Counted from the stretch's first letter, positions 48,807 to 58,010 are shown. The stretch is DNA of 64,000 bases from an uncultured Clostridia bacterium (GCA_947625835.1 CANQPY010000001.1:1-64000); one strand, 5' to 3'. Translations and numbers: made by a program. The notes: generated by a model not told the origin, from the sequence alone.

Positions 48807-49556
48807 ATGAATCTAATTAGTATTAACCCACGCAATCTTTGGAAAGAGATGTATGACCAACCACAAGTTATGTTACTTACCCATTTATTTGACAGATACC
48901 CAGATGAATATGGTAAATTAGCTTTGGAACACCCAGAAGTATATAAAATCCAAGATAACAGCATTATAGAAATGGGTAGTACATTTAAGATTGATCATAT
49001 GGTAGAGGTTGCGGATAAATACCATACACAAGAACTAATTTTGCCGGATGGCTTTCCCAGTGGTCCGCGCACGGTACAATTAGTAGAAGAAGCACTTAAT
49101 TGGATGGTAAAACATGGTAGAATTGGTGATTATAAGTTAATGGGCGTTTGCCATGGTGAGAACATTAAAGATTTTACCACCACATTTAACTATTTAAATT
49201 CCATCAAAGAAATTGATGTAATTGGTATTCCCAAAGTACTTCAAAGATGGTTACCTACAAAGAGTAGAGATGAATTAGCCCCTATTTTTACTAAAACAAA
49301 TAAGGAACTTCATTTTCTTGGTGAATGGCTTTCACTTGAAAATCTTATCAAGATGCCTAAGGAATTAAAAAATAAAGTTAGAAGTTGCGATACTTGCCTT
49401 CCATGCCTATCTATCGTGGAAAATAAATCAATCTTTGATGATAGAGATGGTACGCTTGATTTGGAAAAGGAATACCCAGAAATCACTCTTGATTTATATA
49501 ATTCAGCACTAGGCAACTATACTGTTTTTAGTAAAATCCATGATATTGAGGGATAA
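48807..49556 (+). CDS. dpdA: DpdA-like DNA/tRNA guanine transglycosylase
   Basis: IQDNSIIEMGSTFKIDHMVEVADKYHTQELILPDGFPSGPRTVQLVEEALNWM resembles phage TGT/DpdA; located near que genes. Confidence 0.65.
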   Translation: MNLISINPRNLWKEMYDQPQVMLLTHLFDRYPDEYGKLALEHPEVYKIQDNSIIEMGSTFKIDHMVEVADKYHTQELILPDGFPSGPRTVQLVEEALNWMVKHGRIGDYKLMGVCHGENIKDFTTTFNYLNSIKEIDVIGIPKVLQRWLPTKSRDELAPIFTKTNKELHFLGEWLSLENLIKMPKELKNKVRSCDTCLPCLSIVENKSIFDDRDGTLDLEKEYPEITLDLYNSALGNYTVFSKIHDIEG

Positions 49557-49934
49557 ATGAATATTTTCTATACCCATGTAAACCAAACAGATCCTTTATT
49601 GCTTGAAAAAGCAAAAATAGGTGAATTTTATACCTATCAAATATTTATTTACGGGAATGAAGGTCCTGTACCTCATTTTCATTTTGAAGGTTTAGATGGT
49701 ACAATTAGTGGAGCTATTAGATTAGATAAACCTGAATATTTTAAACACACAGGATCTGGTAGTGATAAGATTAGTATTCCTGTATTTTTAGATTGGATTA
49801 GATCCCCTCATTGGCGTATGGGTAAGCATGGGTTAACAAATTATCAACTTATGTTATATTATTGGAATGATAGTAACCCAGATTACAAAATAGATGAAAC
49901 TATGAATATGCCAAACTATGAAGGATTGAGGTAA
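49557..49934 (+). CDS. Hypothetical protein linked to dpdA
   Basis: 125 aa; GPVPHFHFEGLDGTISGAIRLDKPEYF; starts directly after dpdA stop. Confidence 0.45.
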   Translation: MNIFYTHVNQTDPLLLEKAKIGEFYTYQIFIYGNEGPVPHFHFEGLDGTISGAIRLDKPEYFKHTGSGSDKISIPVFLDWIRSPHWRMGKHGLTNYQLMLYYWNDSNPDYKIDETMNMPNYEGLR

Positions 49935-49939
49935 ATTAG

Positions 49940-50302
49940 ATGATAAACTTATTAGAACATAAAGAAATTCAAAAGTTTCTATATGACAACAACCTTGAAG
50001 TACATTTTGATGTTGTTAAAGATGAAGAAAAGTTCCCACGTATGTGGCGTTGTTGGTTTTACCATTCAAAGTTAATGCGCCCCCATCTAATGTATGATGA
50101 TGGTGCGATGGTTGGCAACTACGGCAGAGGCAGCACGACAGTAGAAGCTTTCAATGGCTTGTGCTTTAAGCTATCTGGTAAACTTCTTATTTTTGATACT
50201 GCTTCGGAACGGGAAAGAGTTCAATTTCCCATTATCATTCCAGAGCTTACTTATGAAGAAAAGCAACAATTGAGAAATAGCGTTATTGGGGAGAGTAGAT
50301 AA
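49940..50302 (+). CDS. Hypothetical protein between dpdA and queD
   Basis: 120-aa ORF. Confidence 0.45.
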   Translation: MINLLEHKEIQKFLYDNNLEVHFDVVKDEEKFPRMWRCWFYHSKLMRPHLMYDDGAMVGNYGRGSTTVEAFNGLCFKLSGKLLIFDTASERERVQFPIIIPELTYEEKQQLRNSVIGESR

Positions 50303-50860
50303 ATGGTAATTAGAAAATTATATAGAATTGAATCAGCACATACAGTAAGAAATGCAGTGTCACAGAGATGTTCAGAAAATTATCACGGACATAGCGGTGT
50401 TATTGAAGTGTTTCTAAAATCAAACCACCTTGATAATGCGGGAATGATTTATGATTTTGGTGCATTCAAAAACACTATTGGTTCTCTTATAGATATGTTT
50501 GACCACAGTGTTCATCTTTGGAAAGATGATGGTCCTGAATGTATTGAATTTTTCAAGAAATATAATAAAAGATGGATTATGCTCCCTTGTAATCCTACTG
50601 CAGAAAATTATTGTATTTTATTTAGAGATCTTATTAATGAAGTCCTTTTAGAGCTTCATATGCTAAATAATTTTCAAAATGGAGAAGGTGCAGTATATTG
50701 CAGTGGAGTCAGATATCATGAAACTACTACTGGATATGCTGAAAGTGATGAAAGTGATCCTGTATTATTTCATTTCAAGGATGTTGAATTTTCACATCAA
50801 ACGCTTATTGAATGTTCTCCAGAAATTTCCTATATAATTAGTCTGGCTAAGGATCTTTAA
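50303..50860 (+). CDS. queD: 6-carboxytetrahydropterin synthase-like
   Basis: FRIESAHTVRN..RCSENYHGHSGVIEVFL...GMIYDFGAFKNTIGSLIDMFDHSVHL...NPTAENYC. Confidence 0.85.
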   Translation: MVIRKLYRIESAHTVRNAVSQRCSENYHGHSGVIEVFLKSNHLDNAGMIYDFGAFKNTIGSLIDMFDHSVHLWKDDGPECIEFFKKYNKRWIMLPCNPTAENYCILFRDLINEVLLELHMLNNFQNGEGAVYCSGVRYHETTTGYAESDESDPVLFHFKDVEFSHQTLIECSPEISYIISLAKDL

Positions 50861-50929
50861 TTGAATGTTTAATTATATAAACTAAGCTTTGAGGACAGTA
50901 TAATAGAATTATAAATCAGAGGTTAACGA

Positions 50930-51322
50930 ATGAGCAGTGAATTAGTGTTTAGAAAAGGCAATGCAGAACTACTAAGCTATGTAGGAAGCAGTAAAATATA
51001 TGAGGCTTTAAATAATTATGCGCCATATGATAAGTGGTCTTCAGTACCAGAAAATGCTTTAAGATGGGGGTTGGAAAACCTACAAGAAAAAGAAGAATAC
51101 TTTAATTCCCAAATAACCAAATATAAGGAAGCCCTCAAATATTTTAAAGAATCTGAAGATATATATAATGCTCTCGATAATATAGAGGAAATTGAAGGTG
51201 AATTAGAAGAAGTAACCACAGCAATTACCGAACTGAAACTAATAAAAGCAATTCAAGATTATTTACAGTGCGATGATGATGGGAAAGAAGTGAATTTTCC
51301 TTTAGAGTGGATGGTATGTTGA
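50930..51322 (+). CDS. Hypothetical coiled-coil protein
   Basis: 130-aa ORF. Confidence 0.45.
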   Translation: MSSELVFRKGNAELLSYVGSSKIYEALNNYAPYDKWSSVPENALRWGLENLQEKEEYFNSQITKYKEALKYFKESEDIYNALDNIEEIEGELEEVTTAITELKLIKAIQDYLQCDDDGKEVNFPLEWMVC

Positions 51323-51323
51323 A

Positions 51324-51683
51324 ATGGACAGAATATTCGTAAGTTGGGATCAAGTAGAACAATACATAGCAGACTTAAAAGAGCTTAATAACAAGCAGCA
51401 CTGGGCAGGTGTGTATGGTATTCCAAGAGGTGGGCTTGTTCTTGCAGTTATGATTTCTCATAGATTACATATCCCATTTTTAGGTGCCCCATGCGAAGGT
51501 TGCCTTATTGTAGATGATATTGCTGATACAGGTAGAAGTTTATATCATTACACAGAGAATGAAACTCAACATAACAAATACTATCTTAGTACTATGTACT
51601 ACCAGGAGAGAAGTATTGTAGAGCCTGATTATTGGTACTTACAAAAGCATGATAATTGGATTGTATTCCCGTGGGAGGAGTAA
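51324..51683 (+). CDS. Phosphoribosyltransferase
   Basis: WAGVYGIPRGGLVLAVMISHRL ... CLIVDDIADTGRSL PRPP motif. Confidence 0.75.
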   Translation: MDRIFVSWDQVEQYIADLKELNNKQHWAGVYGIPRGGLVLAVMISHRLHIPFLGAPCEGCLIVDDIADTGRSLYHYTENETQHNKYYLSTMYYQERSIVEPDYWYLQKHDNWIVFPWEE

Positions 51684-51685
51684 AT

Positions 51686-51880
51686 ATGAGAATTTTAGAT
51701 AATACAAACGATAAGTTTGAGAGAGATTTTGAATTAAGGATGTTAGAAGGCAATATAAACAGAATCTGTGTCTCAGATGATCCTCTCGAAGTTACTAGAA
51801 TGGTAGGATTTGCATGCGATAGAATTAACATGTTGGCTCAGTACAGGATGTTGCAACTACAGGAAAGGGAGGTTAAATAA
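51686..51880 (+). CDS. Hypothetical protein
   Basis: ATG51686 with GGAGGAG RBS (listed from 51656). Confidence 0.5.
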   Translation: MRILDNTNDKFERDFELRMLEGNINRICVSDDPLEVTRMVGFACDRINMLAQYRMLQLQEREVK

Positions 51881-51882
51881 AA

Positions 51883-52581
51883 ATGCTAATCAGTGAAATT
51901 TTTTCTAGTATTGATGGAGAAGCAAAAAGGGCAGGTGAACTTGCAACTTTTGTAAGAACCATCGGATGCAATCTCAAATGTGAATATTGCGATTCAAAAT
52001 ATACCTGGATAAAAGAGCCCACTAGTAAAGAGATGACAGTGGCTGAAATTGTAAAGGAATGCAAGAAACTAGGCAATCATAATATTACATTTACTGGGGG
52101 TGAGCCTCTCATCCAGAAAGATGCTGATGAACTCATTATGAGATTGGCAGAAGAAGGGTTTGATGTTAGTATTGAAACAAATGGCGCTGTGGATTTTACT
52201 ACACGTCCTTGGTTTAAACCAGATGGTGAGGTAGAATATGATAGTCTCTTTTCTCATATTTGGGTATGTGCTGACTATAAAGGCTATGCAAGTGATATGA
52301 CCTCCTACATGCTGTCATTTTCAAAATTTGCCCAACTTCGTTCAAATGATGTTCTTAAATTTGTTGTAGGATCCCAGGAAGATCTTGAACTTGCATTTGA
52401 AGTAACCAAATATATTAGGGAACACGGCTGTAATTGTTATGTTTATTTATCTCCAGTATTTGAACAAATTAAACCTGTAGAGATTGTAGATTTTATGAAG
52501 GAACATAATATGCAGGGTAAAATTAGAGTTCAACTCCAGCTACATAAAATCATTTGGGATCCTCAACTTAGAGGAGTATGA
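51883..52581 (+). CDS. queE: 7-carboxy-7-deazaguanine synthase
   Basis: IFSSIDGEAKRAGELATFVRTIGCNLKCEYCDSKYTW radical SAM CxxxCxxC and TGGEPL. Confidence 0.9.
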   Translation: MLISEIFSSIDGEAKRAGELATFVRTIGCNLKCEYCDSKYTWIKEPTSKEMTVAEIVKECKKLGNHNITFTGGEPLIQKDADELIMRLAEEGFDVSIETNGAVDFTTRPWFKPDGEVEYDSLFSHIWVCADYKGYASDMTSYMLSFSKFAQLRSNDVLKFVVGSQEDLELAFEVTKYIREHGCNCYVYLSPVFEQIKPVEIVDFMKEHNMQGKIRVQLQLHKIIWDPQLRGV

Positions 52582-52620
52582 TATTGCAAGGGCAATTGCA
52601 GAGAATATGGAGGTAAATAA

Positions 52621-53448
52621 ATGCTAAAGACAAACGATAAAGAATTAATTGAATTTGTCAAGGAAAGATATTTTAAGAGGTTCCCAAATCATACTCTAAA
52701 ACAATTTAAGAGTGATTACGCACAATGGGAACTGATGCCTGTATTTAAAGCATGTGAAAATTATTACGAAATCAATACAGATTATTCTGATAGATATAAA
52801 TTAGCAGATGTTGAGGGTAAAGATGTTGTCCCTAAGATTCCAGACTTAACCCCAGAGGTTCACTGGATTATGAGAATATCAACTCAATACTTCTTGACCA
52901 AGGCATTTGAGGCAATGAAAATTGATCTGGATGATCCTAACCTTAAAGAAGAAGTAGTTGGTAAAGGTACACCTGGACGAGTAGCAAAGATTTGGACTGG
53001 GAATGACCCTACAGATACAACTGAACTTTTAAGTGGAAGGTATAATAAGGAACCATATATTGCAACTTTCCCTAATGAAGGTAAATCAGAAATTATTACT
53101 AAAGAAGTAGATTTAACAGCAGTATGCTCACACCATTTTCTTCCATTTACTTCACTTGAAGGTGGTAAATGTATTATTAAATATAAACCAGATAAATTTA
53201 TCCTTGGTATTTCTAAACTTGGTAGGTGGGTTCATTGGGCAGCAACACGTGCATGGCTTCAAGAAGATCTAACAAAATATATTGGAAAGGGTCTTTGTAG
53301 AATCACAGGTACAAAAGATGTTTATGTAAGACTTGAAAATATCCAGCACTCTTGCGAGAGATATAGAGGTGCACATCAATACCAGGGTAATTTAACCACA
53401 GAATTTAAGTCAGGAATTTTTGAAGGAAATCCAGATTTGTGTAAGTAA
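52621..53448 (+). CDS. folE: GTP cyclohydrolase I-like
   Basis: VDLTAVCSHHFLPF...IKYKPDKFILGISKLGRWVHWAATR..LQEDLTKYI...IQHSCERYRG. Confidence 0.85.
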   Translation: MLKTNDKELIEFVKERYFKRFPNHTLKQFKSDYAQWELMPVFKACENYYEINTDYSDRYKLADVEGKDVVPKIPDLTPEVHWIMRISTQYFLTKAFEAMKIDLDDPNLKEEVVGKGTPGRVAKIWTGNDPTDTTELLSGRYNKEPYIATFPNEGKSEIITKEVDLTAVCSHHFLPFTSLEGGKCIIKYKPDKFILGISKLGRWVHWAATRAWLQEDLTKYIGKGLCRITGTKDVYVRLENIQHSCERYRGAHQYQGNLTTEFKSGIFEGNPDLCK

Positions 53449-53483
53449 TATAAAATTAATTTTTAAGGATCAGCTAGAAATAG

Positions 53484-53512
53484 TTGATCCTTTCTCTTGC
53501 TTATATTATAAT
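53484..53512 (+). promoter_or_regulatory. Promoter TTGATC-N17-TATAAT
   Basis: TAGTTGATC...TATAAT; its -35 overlaps the 3' arm of hairpin AAGGATCAGCTA-gaaa-TAGTTGATCCTT (53465-53492). Confidence 0.75.
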
Positions 53513-53547
53513 ATTGGTAAGAATAAATTGATAAAAAGGTGAAATGG

Positions 53548-53994
53548 ATGAAAAGAACAAATTTGAATCTTAAAAGAGCCAACATTGCTTGTGAATCGGG
53601 TGCTTATGATGGTTATGAATGGTTAAAAGAACAAGTTCTTGCAGATGCAGAATTAAAAGACCTTACAAAAGATCTTGTAAATTTTCTGCTTTATGAGGCA
53701 AATATAGATAAGGAAGCACTTAAAAATTGGATCAATGCAGAAAAACACAATGAGCATTTTGGTAGGGATAGAAATAAAGCCCTTAGTGATAAGGACTATC
53801 TTATGCCTGAATTTATTGCTCTTTTCAATATTGAAGATGAAGCAAATGAAGCAAGAGAAGCCCTTAGAAAAATTTGGGAGCTCAGCTTTAAGAATGCTGG
53901 GTGCAGATGGCATTGCAGAGCAGATTGGGCCATTAATTCCCAGCTTGCAAGTGCCATGAAATCAAAGAGATACCAGAAAAAATATGTAGCTTAA
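53548..53994 (+). CDS. Hypothetical protein
   Basis: ORF with AAAAAGG RBS. Confidence 0.5.
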   Translation: MKRTNLNLKRANIACESGAYDGYEWLKEQVLADAELKDLTKDLVNFLLYEANIDKEALKNWINAEKHNEHFGRDRNKALSDKDYLMPEFIALFNIEDEANEAREALRKIWELSFKNAGCRWHCRADWAINSQLASAMKSKRYQKKYVA

Positions 53995-54021
53995 TACTAA
54001 TTAATTTTGATTAAATATTAC

Positions 54022-54052
54022 GGGAAGTCTTATTAAGGACTTCCCATTTTTC
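54022..54052 (+). terminator. Rho-independent terminator
   Basis: GGGAAGTC-ttattaag-GACTTCCC-atttttctc. Confidence 0.85.
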
Positions 54053-54098
54053 TCTCATTTTCAATTATATAAAATTGTATATACTATTGGAGGTACAT

Positions 54099-54638
54099 AT
54101 GTTAAAAAGCGCAAATTATATATACGAAAATAATATTATAGCAGATGAAACAAACACAACCAAACAGCATTGTAAAAAAGCTCAAGTTGGGGTAGATTGT
54201 ACATTAAAAGAAGTGTACAAAATTAAAGGATTTGGTAGAATATATAGTGACAAATCTGTCATTCCAGATTATACACTGGTAGATAAAATAAGTATTGGTT
54301 GTGATAAAACAGGTTGGATTCTTGACCAAGGTACATACATTGTAAAACTAAACGAGGGGGTTCAATTTGGTCCAAACGATACAGGTTGGTTCTATCAAAG
54401 AAGTTCCCTAAACAGAAGTGGTGCAGAAATAATTTCTAGTGTTTGGGATCCTGGATTTACAACACAATTTGGGGATAAAATTGAAGCACCCACTCTTCGA
54501 CTTAATGTACATGCAGATAAAATTATAATTGAAGAAAATGCCAGAATTGCCCAATTAGTAGTATTTGAAAACGAAGATACAACCCAATATGATGGACAAT
54601 TCCAAGGTGGAAGAACTAAAAGTAAATTGGAGGATTAA
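54099..54638 (+). CDS. dCTP deaminase/dUTPase superfamily protein
   Basis: QVGVDCTLKEV...GWFYQRSSLNRSGAEIISSVWDPGFTT...RIAQLVVFE. Confidence 0.65.
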   Translation: MLKSANYIYENNIIADETNTTKQHCKKAQVGVDCTLKEVYKIKGFGRIYSDKSVIPDYTLVDKISIGCDKTGWILDQGTYIVKLNEGVQFGPNDTGWFYQRSSLNRSGAEIISSVWDPGFTTQFGDKIEAPTLRLNVHADKIIIEENARIAQLVVFENEDTTQYDGQFQGGRTKSKLED

Positions 54639-54639
54639 C

Positions 54640-55083
54640 ATGTTTGAAGGTGACACAGGTTGGCCACAAGATAATAATGTTGCAGATTTAACAGAACTTA
54701 AAAATGAAATGAACAAAAAGGACAATAAACAAACCGTAAAAAATATTGTAAATAAAAAATTGACAATAACTGACAAACCAATAAGCTATGATGAAATTTT
54801 TAGTCCAGAAGATATAGTGGGCCATCCTGAAATGATAAATCACCCAAAACATTATGGTGGTGAAGAAAACCCATATGAAGCAATAAAAATTATAGAAGCA
54901 CTGAATCTAAACTTTAATCTGGGGAATTGCCTTAAATATATATGCAGATTAGGGAAAAAACCAAGCGGCAATCTTTCAAACGATGAAAAAACGCTAGAGG
55001 ACTTAAAGAAAGCCGCATGGTATATGCAAAGAGAAGTTGAAAGATTCCAAAAAGAATTGGAGGCAAAGAAGAAACAATGTTAA
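54640..55083 (+). CDS. DUF3310 protein
   Basis: INHPKHYGG..NPYEAIKIIEALNLNFNLGNCLKYICRLGKK..NLEDLKKAAWYM-type pattern. Confidence 0.7.
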   Translation: MFEGDTGWPQDNNVADLTELKNEMNKKDNKQTVKNIVNKKLTITDKPISYDEIFSPEDIVGHPEMINHPKHYGGEENPYEAIKIIEALNLNFNLGNCLKYICRLGKKPSGNLSNDEKTLEDLKKAAWYMQREVERFQKELEAKKKQC

Positions 55084-56198
55084 TCAAAACCAAAGATCTA
55101 AATAAAATAGCAGAAAAACTTCTAAAAGCAGTTGATACAAATGAACTAACCCAACTTAGTACTGCTTTAGAAATGGAAGTAACTGATGGTTCTTTACTTC
55201 TCTCTGTATCTAATAAGGAATATTTTGTTACTGTAAAATTAAGGGATAACCACTATAATGAAGTTTTCCATGCTTCGGTAAATGCAAGTCTATTCCTAAA
55301 ACTAATTTCACAAATTACAACAGATGATATTGAATTAGAATGTACAGATAAATATCTTCAAGTTAAAGGAAATGGTTCTTACAAGATACCTTTAATATTC
55401 AAAGATGAAAGTCTTTTAGTGCTTGATAAAATTGAAATTAACAACCCCACAATTTCTATGGTTATTCCTAATGCTGTATTTCAAAGCATCAATAAATACA
55501 ATAGTAAGGAACTTACAAAGGGGTACATTTATAAACCAGTACAAAAATATTATTATGTAGATGAAAAGGGATGTATTACATTTACCACAGGAGCATGCGT
55601 AAATAAATTCAATCTTGACCAACCTGTCAGAATGTTATTAAATAGTAAATTAATAAATCTTCTTAAACTTTTTGATGATGAATCAATTAATTTCACTTTA
55701 GGGTATGATTCATTAAGTAATAATATTATACAGACAAAAGCTAAATTTGAAACACCCACAACATCTATTACAGCTATTTTACAATGTGATGATACGATGT
55801 TAAATTCCGTACCAGTAAACAATATTAGGGGAATGGCCGAGGCTTCTTACCCTTATTCAGTCACTGTAAATAAGGAATTAATTATTCAAGCAATAAACAG
55901 GATAATGTTGTTCAATAAATCAAGCAAAGATAATAATGTTGCCACGTTTGTATTTGGAAAATCAAATTTAATTATAAAAGATAGAGGAGATGAAAATTCA
56001 GAAGTAATCACTTACCTATCTGATTGTCAAGAATTAGAAAATAACCAATACGAAGCAATGTTGGATCTTAACGATTTGAAGGCAACATTGCAACTGTGCG
56101 ATGAATCCCATCTTACATTAAAGTTTGGTGCAGCAAGAGCATTTATTATTGCTCGTACAAATATTATAAATGTTATCCCACAATGCGTGGTTAGTTAA
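55077..56198 (+). CDS. DnaN-like sliding clamp
   Basis: 373 aa; LNKIAEKLLKAVDTNELTQLSTALEMEVTDGSLLLSVSNKEYFVTVKL...FHASVNASLFLKLISQIT. Confidence 0.7.
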   Translation: MLIKTKDLNKIAEKLLKAVDTNELTQLSTALEMEVTDGSLLLSVSNKEYFVTVKLRDNHYNEVFHASVNASLFLKLISQITTDDIELECTDKYLQVKGNGSYKIPLIFKDESLLVLDKIEINNPTISMVIPNAVFQSINKYNSKELTKGYIYKPVQKYYYVDEKGCITFTTGACVNKFNLDQPVRMLLNSKLINLLKLFDDESINFTLGYDSLSNNIIQTKAKFETPTTSITAILQCDDTMLNSVPVNNIRGMAEASYPYSVTVNKELIIQAINRIMLFNKSSKDNNVATFVFGKSNLIIKDRGDENSEVITYLSDCQELENNQYEAMLDLNDLKATLQLCDESHLTLKFGAARAFIIARTNIINVIPQCVVS

Positions 56199-56225
56199 AA
56201 TAAAAAAACTATGAGGTAAATAAAA

Positions 56226-56609
56226 ATGAGATACGAAAAAATGAAAGATTTTCCCTTTGTAGCTGATCCAGATCTAATATCACCTGAAAAGATAATAGAT
56301 GTGGGCAATGGTTATTTATTGCAGCAAGTTGTAGAAAATGGGTTTGTTGCTTCAATCTTCCAAGCCTATGATGGCAATGAAAAATTAAAAAATGAATATC
56401 TTTACCTTGTTTACCCAGATGATGATAGCGAAGAAGTTGATATAGAAGGTGCTGCAGAGTCTCGTCTTTTAGGAGAAGTAGAGATTGAGAATGGGGATAA
56501 AAAGACTGCATGGACTAAAACAGTAAATACCATCAATGAAAGATTTAAGACCATGTGCAAAGCCATAGAAGAAGCATATATTGCAGTTACTAGCAAAAAA
56601 GTTAGTTGA
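56226..56609 (+). CDS. Hypothetical protein
   Basis: 127-aa ORF. Confidence 0.45.
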   Translation: MRYEKMKDFPFVADPDLISPEKIIDVGNGYLLQQVVENGFVASIFQAYDGNEKLKNEYLYLVYPDDDSEEVDIEGAAESRLLGEVEIENGDKKTAWTKTVNTINERFKTMCKAIEEAYIAVTSKKVS

Positions 56610-56634
56610 TTCTTTCCCACGCCTCTATTATAAT
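56606..56634 (+). promoter_or_regulatory. Promoter TTGATT-N17-TATAAT
   Basis: TTAGTTGATT...TATAAT. Confidence 0.85.
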
Positions 56635-56666
56635 ATAGGAAAGAAATAAAAGGAAGAGAACTAATT

Positions 56667-57101
56667 ATGGAAGAAGATGGCCCGTCGTTTCCGTCGACGC
56701 TAAGCAAAACTAGAAGAGCCTATTTTAAAGCTGCAGAGAGTATATCTACTCTTAGCAATCACAGGTGCAGAGTAGGATGTGTAGTGGTTAATAAGCACAA
56801 GATTATCAGTTCTGGACACAATAGTGCAAATAAGACCCATGCATTCCAAGCTAGACTAGATAAAAGAACCTTTGGGTGCGAATGTGCAGGATTTCTCCAT
56901 GCAGAAACAGATGCTCTTCTCCCTCTAATTAAAAATAGAGTTGATCTTTCTAATGCATCTATTTATGTGTATAGAGAGAAAAAAGACAATACTAAGGGCA
57001 TGGCCAGGCCATGCCCTAGATGTATGTCCATAATAAAAAGTTGTGGTATCAAATATATTAATTATTCTACAGCAGATGGATTTGCAGAAGAGGTAATTTA
57101 A
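56667..57101 (+). CDS. CMP/dCMP deaminase family protein
   Basis: FLHAETDALL (HAE) and RPCPRCMS Zn motifs. Confidence 0.75.
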   Translation: MEEDGPSFPSTLSKTRRAYFKAAESISTLSNHRCRVGCVVVNKHKIISSGHNSANKTHAFQARLDKRTFGCECAGFLHAETDALLPLIKNRVDLSNASIYVYREKKDNTKGMARPCPRCMSIIKSCGIKYINYSTADGFAEEVI

Positions 57102-57103
57102 AA

Positions 57104-57628
57104 ATGTTTAGAAAAAATAAGAAAGAAATTGTTAAGTTAGGAGTGCTTGAAGGTACAGATTGTGACCACCTTAAATGGAAGAGCAAAAACAAAGCAATGA
57201 GTTGGAATTTTGCTTATTATATGCCTGTACTAATGAGAGATGCCCTTAGAGAAATGGCTTCAAACCTTCATAGTTGTCCTAGTTGGCTAGCAGAAGAATT
57301 TGATGATGATGTAGATGCTGCGTGTGTAGAGTGGAGTAAAATACTAAATAAAATTGCAGATAAATTTGATTATGCTTCCAGAATATGTAATACTTTAGAT
57401 TTTCTATCTAAGGAAGATCAAATGAAATTGGATGAATACTATTCAAAAGATCACTATGTTGACTATAAAGAAAATAAAGATGGAAGTGTTCAATATTCTT
57501 TAGAACCTATTCCTGATTATATAGAAGAAATCCATAAGAAAGAAGATGTAATTGCAGAAGATATGCAGAATAAATTAAAAGAGGCGCTCCAGGAACTTGG
57601 AGAAATTTGGTACGACATATGGGATTAA
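57104..57628 (+). CDS. Hypothetical protein
   Basis: 174-aa ORF. Confidence 0.45.
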   Translation: MFRKNKKEIVKLGVLEGTDCDHLKWKSKNKAMSWNFAYYMPVLMRDALREMASNLHSCPSWLAEEFDDDVDAACVEWSKILNKIADKFDYASRICNTLDFLSKEDQMKLDEYYSKDHYVDYKENKDGSVQYSLEPIPDYIEEIHKKEDVIAEDMQNKLKEALQELGEIWYDIWD

Positions 57629-57771
57629 ACAATATTGTAATTGTTGGGGGAGGCCCAGCAGGTATTTTTTGCGCATACGAATCAGTACAGCAGGGGTATA
57701 GTGGAAAAATCACAATCCTTGAAATGGGCAACCTAATTGAAAATAGAAAATGCCCCAAGGATAGAATATGA
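57619..57771 (+). pseudogene. Truncated FAD flavoprotein N-terminus
   Basis: MGLNNIVIVGGGPAGIFCAYESVQQGYSGKITILEMGNLIENRKCPKDRI* aligns with first ~48 aa of ORF 59400 and stops. Confidence 0.75.
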
Positions 57772-57810
57772 AGAAAAATTAAGAATTCTTAATAAAAATG
57801 AAGAAATTTA

Positions 57811-57832
57811 TTGCTAAATTATGTGTAATAAA
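57811..57832 (+). promoter_or_regulatory. RHH operator-like motif TTGCTAAATTATGTGTAATAAA
   Basis: 39 nt before RHH ATG57852. Confidence 0.55.
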
Positions 57833-57851
57833 TTTCTGAAGGAATACTAAA

Positions 57852-58010
57852 ATGAAAAAAATATTAAATTTTGAAGTAGAAGAAGAAGTCATCCTTCAGT
57901 TAAAGAAGATAGCGAAAGAAGATGAAAGAAATCTTTCAGCAGAAATTAGATTTATTATTCTTTCCTATCTAAAGGACAGAATGAAGAATGGCAAATTTGA
58001 AGAACAATAA
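57852..58010 (+). CDS. Ribbon-helix-helix (Arc-like) protein, 52 aa
   Basis: MKKILNFEVEEEVILQLKKIAKEDERNLSAEIRFIILSYLKDRMKNGKFEEQ. Confidence 0.75.
   Translation: MKKILNFEVEEEVILQLKKIAKEDERNLSAEIRFIILSYLKDRMKNGKFEEQ

Noticed and set aside
52621-53448. QueF (preQ0 reductase) assignment for the T-fold protein
   Set aside because: It has the FolE-type C-S-HH zinc site and SK.GR..QE.LT region; the QueF-specific motif was not seen.
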